Origin: Prauserella_A sp040635515
GTDB lineage: Bacteria > Actinomycetota > Actinomycetes > Mycobacteriales > Pseudonocardiaceae
Reading direction: 5' to 3'
Assembly: GCA_040635515.1 (NCBI GenBank)
Contig: JBEYHY010000003.1
Location: forward strand, 248,001-312,000
Length of the DNA: 64,000 bases
Below are positions 17,963 through 27,059 of the stretch, piece by piece. Within the stretch, counting starts at the first letter, position 1, and every line of letters begins with the position of its first letter. Under the pieces are notes generated by a model. It was not told where the DNA came from. It saw only the letters and a list, made by a program, of their open reading frames with translations, and searched no databases. The position numbers and the translations under genes are program-made.

Positions 17963-19908
17963 GTCGCCACCGCTCCCGCCGCGATGGCCAGCGCCGCGCG
18001 ACGTCCTTCGAGGATGGCCTCGTGCACGGTGCGGGGCGCGACCTTGTCGCCGGCGAGCAGCGCCGAGGAGGAGACAGCGCCGGGATCGGGCAGCCGGTGT
18101 CCACAGTGGATCAACGTGGAGCAGGCGATCTCGGTGACCCTCCCCGTGAACGCGTCGGTCACCACGACGTGCCCCGCGAACACTTCCCTCGGCACGCTGC
18201 GCTTGGCGAGTGCGACACCGGCGCGCCGCAACCGCACCGTGGCGTCGGCGAGGTCACCCGTCGCCGCGAGCCGGGTGCCGATCATCAGGTCCTGGCTGAT
18301 GATCGTGGTCGGGTTCCCGCGTGCCGCCACGAGTTCCGCGACACCCGTGCCCACGGCGTCACCGATCGGGTCGTACACCGCGACCGGGCCGGGGGCGAGC
18401 GTGCCCGGATCACGAAGGAGGCAGGCGACATCGAGTACGACCGCTCCCTTGTGGACGACATAGTTCCTGGGACCGGCGACGGATCCCGTCGCGACGACGA
18501 CACCGATGCCATCGCGGCGCCCGCCGAGATCGGCCTCGGTGGCGGTGCTGACCTCGACACCCAGCCGGTGGACCTCCCGGGCGAGCCAGTCGCGGAGTGC
18601 GCCGAGCCTCTCGCGCCCGGGAACGCGGGCCGCGACGTTCAGCATGCCGCCGAGTTCGGCATCCCTTTCGAAAAGCCGGACGTGGTGTCCGCGCAGGGCG
18701 AGTACCCTCGCCGCTTCCAGCCCCGCGGGGCCGCCACCGGCGACGAGCACGTGATGACGCCGTGGATCGGTTCCCGCGACGGGCGGGTCGCCCGTCTCGT
18801 GTCCGCTGCGCGGGTCGGCGATGCAGCTCACCACGGGATTGCGGACGTCCCTGACCCCGCACTTCTGGTTGGTGAGCGTGCACGGCCTGATCCGTGCCGG
18901 GGAGCCGAGCTTGGCGGCGAAATCGGCGTCGGCGATCTGTGCTCTGGTCAGTTCGACCAGATCCGCGGCGCCGCCGGCGATCGCCGAGGCCGCCTGAGCC
19001 GGATCGACGACCGAACCCTGCAGCACGACGGCCGCCGCGCCGGACACCTCGGCCCGAACCTTCCGGCACAAGCCGATGTTGAAGCCGGGTTCGGTGTGCG
19101 AATCGGGCCTCGCCGCCGCCATGGCCGAGCCTCGTACGACGGTGAGGTAGTCGATGGCTCCGGCGCCCCTGGTGAGGCTTGCGGCCAGGCCGGGTGCGTG
19201 CTCGGGTGTGATCCCGGCCCACGGCGCGCGCTCGTCACAGGAGAGGCGCAGGCCGAGAATGCGGTCTTTCCCGATGCGGTTCCTGACCGTGGAGAGCACC
19301 TCGCACAGCAGCGCGGTCCTGTCGGTCCCGTAGGCGTCGCGGCGGTGGTTGGTGAGCCCGGACAGGAACTGGCGCAGCAGCGCGTGCTGGCCCGCGTCGA
19401 TCTCCACACCATCCGCGCCGGACTCCACGGCGATACGTGCCGCCTCGTCGAAGCCGCCGAGCAGCGCGCGGATGTGCCCGGTCTCCATCTCCATTGGCAG
19501 CTCGCGGCTCGCGACGTCCGGAACCCGCGACGGCGCCCACAAAGCCTGCTGCGAGTAGGCGGAGGTGCCCTGCGAACCGGCGTGCCCGATGCTCGCGATC
19601 ACGAGCGCTCCGTGCGCGTGGCAGGCGCGTGCCGTCGCCGCCCAGCCCGGACCGCATCCGGCGGCGAGCGGGGCACGTTCGTAGGGCCAATCCGATTCGT
19701 GCACACTGGCGGTTTCGGTGACGATGACGCCGCAACCGCCCGCCGCTCTGCGTTCGTAGTAGGCGACGTGTGCCTCGCCGATGGCCCTTCCGGTACCGAG
19801 GTTGGTTTCGTGCGGGCCGAACAGCACTCGCGAGGGCGCGGTGCGTCCCGCGAGCCGCAGCGGCAGGGTCAGCGTGCGAGGGTCGGCGTCCTTGACGGAA
19901 CGGGTCAC
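17959..19908 (-). CDS. Mycofactocin system FadH/OYE family oxidoreductase 2, with one Fe-S cysteine missing
   Basis: 649 aa from GTG at 19908, 22 bp after the mftC stop. It has the same layout as OYE1: an OYE barrel (RVLFGPHETNLGTGRAIGEA, then ADGVEIDAGQHALLRQFLSG), an Fe-S region, and a FAD module (HHVLVAGGGPAGLEAARVLA). The Fe-S motif reads C343-T-L-T346-N-Q-K-C350 and later C362, so the second Cys of the usual C-x2-C-x3-C-x11-C is replaced by Thr346 (codon ACC). The cluster may be altered (three Cys ligands) or absent. Only a family alignment can tell whether this is a subfamily trait or a mutation here. No mftD is present, so this or OYE1 might do its job. Confidence 0.85.
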   Translation of the reverse strand: MTRSVKDADPRTLTLPLRLAGRTAPSRVLFGPHETNLGTGRAIGEAHVAYYERRAAGGCGVIVTETASVHESDWPYERAPLAAGCGPGWAATARACHAHGALVIASIGHAGSQGTSAYSQQALWAPSRVPDVASRELPMEMETGHIRALLGGFDEAARIAVESGADGVEIDAGQHALLRQFLSGLTNHRRDAYGTDRTALLCEVLSTVRNRIGKDRILGLRLSCDERAPWAGITPEHAPGLAASLTRGAGAIDYLTVVRGSAMAAARPDSHTEPGFNIGLCRKVRAEVSGAAAVVLQGSVVDPAQAASAIAGGAADLVELTRAQIADADFAAKLGSPARIRPCTLTNQKCGVRDVRNPVVSCIADPRSGHETGDPPVAGTDPRRHHVLVAGGGPAGLEAARVLALRGHHVRLFERDAELGGMLNVAARVPGRERLGALRDWLAREVHRLGVEVSTATEADLGGRRDGIGVVVATGSVAGPRNYVVHKGAVVLDVACLLRDPGTLAPGPVAVYDPIGDAVGTGVAELVAARGNPTTIISQDLMIGTRLAATGDLADATVRLRRAGVALAKRSVPREVFAGHVVVTDAFTGRVTEIACSTLIHCGHRLPDPGAVSSSALLAGDKVAPRTVHEAILEGRRAALAIAAGAVAT

Positions 19909-19930
19909 CGCAGGTGATTCCCGCGAGGAA

Positions 19931-21139
19931 TCAAGGACGGAAACCGGCGAGCGGGCTCGTGTCGCATGCCCTGTCGGGCAACCGGTCCTTCTCGGGAGGG
20001 CCCCAGCCGATCGCGACCGGAACCTGCTTCTTCCTCGCGGCTTTCCTGCCGCGGCGCGAATGGTCCTTGTCCGGTTTCGGCAGTTCGGTGCCACCGCCGA
20101 CGAGCGCGAGTGCCTTCTCGCCGTTGCCTTTGACGCACTCGGGGTCGGGGCCGTCGAGGGGCAGGCCGGTGAAGAACTTCGCGGCCATGCAGCCGCCCTG
20201 GCACGAGTCGTAGGCCGAACACGACGTGCACGCGCCGCCGGTCTGCGGGGCACGCAGGCGGTCGAACAGTTCCGATGTCCGCCAGACGGAGGTGAAGCCG
20301 CCCTCGTCGCGCACATTGCCCGCGAGGAACTCGTCGTGAATGGCGAAGGGGCAGGCGTAGACGTCGCCGATCGGGTCGATCAGGCAGACGACCCTGCCCG
20401 CCCCGCACAGGTTCAGGCCTGGCAGCGGAGTGGAGCCGAGCGCGTTGAGGTGAAAGAACGAATCGCCGGTCAGTACGTTGTCGCCGTTGGCGACCAGCCA
20501 TTCGTACAGCGTGAGTTGCTGGTCGGCGGTCGGGTGCAGCTCGTCCCACGTGTCGGCGCCCCTGCCGGATGGACGCAGCCTCGTGATCCGCAACTGCGCC
20601 TTGTACTCGTCGGCGAGGCGCTTGAAGTCGTCGAGCTGGCCCACGTTGTGCCTGGTCATCACGACGCTGATCTTGAAGTTGGTGAAGCCCGCGTCGCGCA
20701 GGTTCTCCATGGCCTTGATCGCGGTGTCGAAGGACCCCTCACCGCGTACGTGATCGTTGACCTCGGCGGTCGCCCCGTCGAGCGAGAGCTGCACGTCGAC
20801 GTAGTCGGTGGAGGCGAGCCAGCGGGCGCGCTCGGGGGTGATCCGCACGCCGTTGGTGGAGAACTTGACACCCACCTGGTGGTTGACGGCGTACTCGACG
20901 ATGTCCCAGAAGTCCGCGCGGACCGTGGGTTCGCCGCCGCCGATGTTGACGTAGAAGACCTGTAGCCGCTGCAGTTCGTCGATGACGGCCTTGCATTCCT
21001 CAGTGGACAGTTCGCGGGGGTCGCGGCGCCCGGAGGAGGAAAGGCAGTGAACACAGGAAAGGTTGCAGGCGTAGGTCAATTCCCAGGTCAGACAGATGGG
21101 CGCGTCCAGACCGTGCTGGAAATGCTCCACCAGCTTCAT
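19931..21139 (-). CDS. mftC: Mycofactocin radical SAM maturase MftC
   Basis: 402 aa from ATG at 21139, overlapping the mftB stop by 4 bp. The radical SAM motif C25-x3-C29-x2-C32 is in TYACNLSCVHC. SAM-binding segments include YVNIGGGEPTVRADFWDIVE and VQLSLDGATAEVNDHVRGEG. A SPASM region with C-terminal cysteines for auxiliary [4Fe-4S] clusters is visible in NLCGAGRVVCLIDPIGDVYA, CPFAIHDEF and CTSCSAYDSCQGGCMAAKFF. MftC oxidatively decarboxylates the C-terminal Tyr of MftA and forms the Val-Tyr crosslink, with MftB as peptide chaperone. The C-terminal tail is basic and low-complexity. Confidence 0.95.
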   Translation of the reverse strand: MKLVEHFQHGLDAPICLTWELTYACNLSCVHCLSSSGRRDPRELSTEECKAVIDELQRLQVFYVNIGGGEPTVRADFWDIVEYAVNHQVGVKFSTNGVRITPERARWLASTDYVDVQLSLDGATAEVNDHVRGEGSFDTAIKAMENLRDAGFTNFKISVVMTRHNVGQLDDFKRLADEYKAQLRITRLRPSGRGADTWDELHPTADQQLTLYEWLVANGDNVLTGDSFFHLNALGSTPLPGLNLCGAGRVVCLIDPIGDVYACPFAIHDEFLAGNVRDEGGFTSVWRTSELFDRLRAPQTGGACTSCSAYDSCQGGCMAAKFFTGLPLDGPDPECVKGNGEKALALVGGGTELPKPDKDHSRRGRKAARKKQVPVAIGWGPPEKDRLPDRACDTSPLAGFRP

Positions 21140-21420
21140 GAGTCACCTCTGGATTCGATCGTGCCAGCCGACAGCAACCCGGCGAGCGCGTCCAGATAGC
21201 GCGGGTGCTCCGCGTCGGGGACGCCCGCGGCGCCGAGTGTGCTGCGCGCGTCGGGCTGGTTCTCCAGGTCGCGTACGACATCGACGAGCAACTGGGTCTT
21301 GAGGAAGGAGAGTTTGCGGGTGGTGAAGTCGTAGACGAGGGCGCCGAACGGTTCCGGCCGCAACGCCACGCCGGAGCTCAGGCGGTACGGCCGGCCCGCT
21401 TCGAACGGCTCAGTAGACAC
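21136..21420 (-). CDS. mftB: Mycofactocin peptide chaperone MftB (RRE protein)
   Basis: 94 aa from GTG at 21420, overlapping the end of mftA by 11 bases. It is a PqqD-like RiPP recognition fold: YRLSSGVALRPEPFGALVYD, then FTTRKLSFLKTQLLVDVVRD, then helices to LDALAGLLSAGTIESRG. MftB binds MftA and presents it to MftC. The overlap with mftA and the ATGA link to mftC support coupled translation of all three. Confidence 0.93.
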   Translation of the reverse strand: MSTEPFEAGRPYRLSSGVALRPEPFGALVYDFTTRKLSFLKTQLLVDVVRDLENQPDARSTLGAAGVPDAEHPRYLDALAGLLSAGTIESRGDS

Positions 21421-21499
21421 CGCACATGCCGTCGATCGAAACTTCCTCGACGAGCAGGTCTTCCTCAACGGTAACCTCTGTGGTTTCTGCTTCGTTCAT
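21410..21499 (-). CDS. mftA: Mycofactocin precursor peptide MftA (29 aa)
   Basis: ATG at 21499 with a strong ribosome-binding site (GAGGAGG). The 29-residue peptide begins MNEAETTEVTVEEDLLVEEV and ends SIDGMCGVY. The terminal IDGMCGVY is the hallmark of MftA; the last two residues, Val and Tyr, become the redox-active core. The acidic N-terminal leader is what MftB binds. It is the first gene of the leftward mft operon and is short enough to be missed by gene callers. Confidence 0.96.
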   Translation of the reverse strand: MNEAETTEVTVEEDLLVEEVSIDGMCGVY

Positions 21500-21548
21500 C
21501 GCAGCGCCTCCTCGTTGAGTGGGGTGTGACCCGTGAACGCGAGAGTAA

Positions 21549-21563
21549 TGGCACTCAGTGTCA
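21549..21563. promoter_or_regulatory. Candidate MftR operator in the mftA-mftR intergenic region
   Basis: TGGCACT-C-AGTGTCA is a 7+1+7 inverted repeat with one mismatched pair, lying between the divergent mftA and mftR genes. Read on the minus strand, its right half merges into TTGACA (plus-strand 21559-21564), a possible -35 element for mftA, so a bound regulator would block the operon. It ends 13 bases before the mftR start, also fitting autoregulation. Inferred from symmetry and position. Confidence 0.5.
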
Positions 21564-21576
21564 AATGGAAGGGGTC

Positions 21577-22215
21577 ATGGTCACCAGCCCGCCAGAAGTA
21601 CCCGTTCGGCCGGGGCGGCGTCGTTCCACGAGCCGACAACAACTCGAAAGTGTTGCCTTCGAGTTGTTCGAGCTGCACGGATTCGACGCGACCACCGTCG
21701 ATGACATCGCCAAGGGCGCCGGCATCGGGAGGCGCACGTTCTTTCGGTACTTCGAATCGAAAAACGATGTCGTGTGGGGAGCTTTCAGTGAGCAACTCGA
21801 CCGCATGCGCCTGCAGTTCGACAGCCGCCCCGGCGACGAACCGCTCATGGCGTCGTTGCGCGCCGTCGTGGTCGAGTTCAACAGGGTCGATCCGGACGAG
21901 GAGCCGCGCCATCGCAGGCGCATGGAACTGATCCTGCGCGTTCCGGCCCTCCTCGCGCATTCCACCCTCCGCTACGGAGAGTGGCGGGAGGTCGTCGCCG
22001 AGTTCGCGGCGGGGAGGCTCGGCGAGCGACCGGAATCGCTGCGCCCGCAAGCCATTGCCCACGCCGCGCTCGGCGTCGCGCTGGCCGGCTACCAGCACTG
22101 GCTCGGCGAAGGCGGCGTCGAGCGGGTCGCGTTGTGCGACGTGCTCGACGCCGCCTTCGCCGACCTTGAGGAAGGGTTTGCTCCGCGGTCCGCGGAAGCT
22201 ACGCGGGAGGCTTGA
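21577..22215 (+). CDS. mftR: TetR-family mycofactocin regulator MftR
   Basis: 212 aa from ATG at 21577, preceded by GGAAGGGG; in-frame ATGs at 21565 and 21526 are possible but less likely. The N-terminus begins VTSPPEVPVRPGRRRSTSRQ. The TetR helix-turn-helix is FELHGFDATTVDDIAKGAGI, then GRRTFFRYFESKNDVVWG. The C-terminal helices suit a ligand pocket; the mycobacterial homologue responds to long-chain acyl-CoA. It is transcribed away from mftA across a 77-bp gap that holds a palindrome. Its 3' end overlaps the convergent gre gene by 17 bp. Confidence 0.9.
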   Translation: MVTSPPEVPVRPGRRRSTSRQQLESVAFELFELHGFDATTVDDIAKGAGIGRRTFFRYFESKNDVVWGAFSEQLDRMRLQFDSRPGDEPLMASLRAVVVEFNRVDPDEEPRHRRRMELILRVPALLAHSTLRYGEWREVVAEFAAGRLGERPESLRPQAIAHAALGVALAGYQHWLGEGGVERVALCDVLDAAFADLEEGFAPRSAEATREA

Positions 22216-22660
22216 GCTCGACGATCTCCGCGGAGGCCTCACCCGCCGGAGTGCGGTAGGTGATCTTCTCGCCCTTCTTGTGGCCCGCGATGGCCCTGCC
22301 GAGCGGGCTGTCCGCGGTCAGCGCCGAAAGATCGTCACCCGCTTCTTCCGCGATTCCGACGATCACCATCTCCTCGACACTGCCGTCGGCGAACTTCAGG
22401 GTGACCTCCGTACCCGAGGGCAACGCGGAATCGGAATCCGGCATCGGTCCGCCGTGCAACAGGTCGGTGATCTCGGCGATCCGCTGGTCGAGCCGTGACG
22501 CGTGCTCGGCGCGGCCGAGTAACTCGGCCTGATCCGCACTGTCGCCAAGCGGATCGTCGCCGAGCCGCGCCGCGAGCGCACGCCGTTGCTCTCGGATCTG
22601 TTCCAGCTCGTTCTCAAGCCGCTGGCGGGTGGCCGGGCTCAAGCCTCCGGTCGACGTCAT
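22199..22660 (-). CDS. GreA/GreB-family transcription factor (Rv3788-like)
   Basis: 153 aa from ATG at 22660 (an ATG at 22696 is also in frame). The N-terminal coiled coil (RQRLENELEQIREQRRALAA, then AEHASRLDQRIAEITDLLHG) is followed by a Gre C-terminal FKBP-like domain (GTEVTLKFADGSVEEMVIVG, then SPLGRAIAGHKKGEKITYRT). The coil tip reads DDPLGDSADQAEL and differs from the DxxE tip of cleavage-active GreA, so it may bind the RNA polymerase secondary channel without stimulating cleavage. The mycobacterial homologue Rv3788 is reported as such an inhibitor. It lies 54 bp downstream of tex on the same strand. Confidence 0.85.
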   Translation of the reverse strand: MTSTGGLSPATRQRLENELEQIREQRRALAARLGDDPLGDSADQAELLGRAEHASRLDQRIAEITDLLHGGPMPDSDSALPSGTEVTLKFADGSVEEMVIVGIAEEAGDDLSALTADSPLGRAIAGHKKGEKITYRTPAGEASAEIVELKPPA

Positions 22661-22714
22661 CCGCCCATTGTCAGGCTTGACCGCCCGGCCCGCCACGTCA
22701 TGCGGCCGCGCGTT

Positions 22715-25081
<2,367 letters not shown>

Positions 25082-25152
25082 CTCAGCCACCAGGGCATTG
25101 TGCCCTGTGCTTCCCGCTGCCCCGAGCCTGCCCTGTGAGGCATCATCACCTG

Positions 25153-26826
25153 ATGGCCGAGCGCGACAGGAAACCACGCAGTACAGAGGTCACCGACGGG
25201 ATCGAGAGGGCCGCCGCGAGAGGCATGCTCAGGGCGCTGGGCATGGGGGACGACGATTTCGCGAAGCCGCAGATCGGGATCGCCTCCTCGTGGAACGAGA
25301 TCACCCCGTGCAACCTGTCGCTGCGCAGGCTGGGGGACGCGGCGAAGCTCGGCGTCTCCGAGGCTGCCGGGTTCCCGATGGAGTTCGGGACGATATCCGT
25401 CAGCGACGGCATCTCGATGGGCCACGAGGGCATGCACTTCTCCCTCGTGTCGAGGGAGGTCATCGCCGATTCGGTCGAGACCGTGATGGAGGCGGAACGA
25501 CTCGACGGCGCGGTACTGCTCGCCGGGTGCGACAAGAGCCTGCCCGGCATGTTGATGGCCGCCGCGCGGCTCGACGTCGCGGCGGTGTTCCTCTACGCGG
25601 GCTCGACCCTGCCCGGCACGGTCGACGGCCGTGAGGTCACCATCATCGACGCGTTCGAGGCCGTCGGGGCTTGCGCGAGGGGGCTCATCGGGCGCGAGGA
25701 GGTCGACCGCATCGAGAGGGCGATCTGTCCCGGCGAGGGTGCCTGCGGCGGCATGTACACGGCGAACACGATGGCGTGTGCCGCGGAGGCGCTGGGTATG
25801 TCGCTGCCCGGCTCGGCCAGCCCGCCCTCGGTGGATCGCAGGCGCGATCGGTTCGCCCGCGCGAGCGGAGAGGCCGCAGTCGGGCTCATCGACGCGGGCA
25901 TCACGGCCCGCGACATCCTCACCAGGGAGGCGTTCGAGAACGCGATCGCCGTCGTCATGGCGCTCGGCGGTTCCACGAACGCGGTGCTGCATCTGCTGGC
26001 CATTGCCCACGAGGCGGACGTCGAACTGACCCTCGATGACTTCGCGCGGATAGGGGACAGGGTTCCTCACCTTGCCGACGTGAAGCCCTTCGGCAGGCAC
26101 GTCATGACGGCCGTCGACCGGGTCGGCGGAGTGCCCGTGGTGATGAAAGCGTTGCTCGACGCCGGGTTGCTGCACGGCGGCTGCCGCACCGTGACAGGAA
26201 AGACGGTTGCCGAGAACCTCGCCGAGCTGGCGCCGCCGGGTCTGGACGGCGAGGTGATCCGGAAGCTGGCCGATCCCATTCATCCGACGGGAGGGCTGAC
26301 GATCCTGCACGGCAGTCTCGCGCCGGAGGGGGCCGTGGTGAAGAGCGCGGGATTCGACTCCGCCCGGTTCGAAGGTACGGCAAGGGTTTTCGACGGTGAA
26401 CAGGCCGCGATGGATGCGCTGGGTGAGCTGAAGGCCGGTGACGTCGTCGTCATCCGCAACGAGGGACCGAGGGGCGGGCCGGGGATGCGGGAGATGCTGG
26501 CCGTCACCGGTGCCATCAAGGGCGCTGGTCTCGGCAAGGATGTGCTGCTGCTGACCGACGGCCGATTCTCGGGCGGTACGACGGGACTGTGCATCGGGCA
26601 CGTGGCGCCGGAGGCGGCGCACGGGGGGCCGATCGCGTTCGTGCGGGACGGCGACCCGATCGTCCTGGACATGACGGCGCGCACCCTCGACGTGAACGTC
26701 GGGGAGCGGGAGATGGCGCGCCGCGCGGAGGGCTGGCGGATGCCGGAGGTGCCGCGCCGGACCGGTGTGCTGGCCAAGTACGCGAAGCTGGTCGGCTCGG
26801 CCGCCAACGGCGCCGTCTGCTCCTGA
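25153..26826 (+). CDS. ilvD: Dihydroxy-acid dehydratase IlvD
   Basis: 557 aa from ATG at 25153. The IlvD/Edd cysteines are visible: AVLLAGCDKSLPGMLMAAAR, then ICPGEGACGGMYTANTMACA, plus the early N-terminal segment IGIASSWNEITPCNLSLRRL. The C-terminal signature LTDGRFSGGTTGLCIGHVAP is present. The enzyme dehydrates 2,3-dihydroxy-isovalerate and -methylvalerate in valine and isoleucine synthesis, using an Fe-S cluster. The length is typical and it stands alone, without other ilv genes. Edd (phosphogluconate dehydratase) is the nearest alternative but is usually longer. Confidence 0.92.
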   Translation: MAERDRKPRSTEVTDGIERAAARGMLRALGMGDDDFAKPQIGIASSWNEITPCNLSLRRLGDAAKLGVSEAAGFPMEFGTISVSDGISMGHEGMHFSLVSREVIADSVETVMEAERLDGAVLLAGCDKSLPGMLMAAARLDVAAVFLYAGSTLPGTVDGREVTIIDAFEAVGACARGLIGREEVDRIERAICPGEGACGGMYTANTMACAAEALGMSLPGSASPPSVDRRRDRFARASGEAAVGLIDAGITARDILTREAFENAIAVVMALGGSTNAVLHLLAIAHEADVELTLDDFARIGDRVPHLADVKPFGRHVMTAVDRVGGVPVVMKALLDAGLLHGGCRTVTGKTVAENLAELAPPGLDGEVIRKLADPIHPTGGLTILHGSLAPEGAVVKSAGFDSARFEGTARVFDGEQAAMDALGELKAGDVVVIRNEGPRGGPGMREMLAVTGAIKGAGLGKDVLLLTDGRFSGGTTGLCIGHVAPEAAHGGPIAFVRDGDPIVLDMTARTLDVNVGEREMARRAEGWRMPEVPRRTGVLAKYAKLVGSAANGAVCS

Positions 26827-26859
26827 GCCCAGCCGGCGCTCCGACCCCGCCCAGATCCG

Positions 26860-26964
26860 CGCCCAGGCCGTCGAGTTCTGCGCCCAGGCCGCCGAGTTCT
26901 GCATTCAGGCCGTCGAGATGCGCATTCGCGCCGCCGAGTTCTGCGCTCAGGCCGCCGATGTCCC
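26860..26964. repeat. Five tandem 21-bp imperfect repeats between ilvD and cobN
   Basis: Five units begin at 26860, 26881, 26902, 26923 and 26944; the first is CGCCCAGGCCGTCGAGTTC plus TG. They differ at 1-7 positions, so the array is partly diverged. Because 21 is divisible by three, each frame gives a 7-residue repeat: plus strand QAVEFCA-like, minus strand LGGLGAE-like heptads. There are no spacers, so it is not CRISPR. No gene with a start and ribosome-binding site could be tied to it. It lies in the 233-bp gap downstream of both genes, which converge here. Confidence 0.8.
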
Positions 26965-27059
26965 CCCACCGGACGTGGGCGCCGCCCCGACGAAGAACAC
27001 CGACCGGTCGAGCAGAAACGGGCCGAGCCGGGCATCGATCCCGTCGTGCACTTTCCTGC

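Noticed and set aside
26860..26964. Tandem repeats as a CRISPR array
   Set aside because: Units are contiguous 21-mers without spacers, and no cas genes are nearby.
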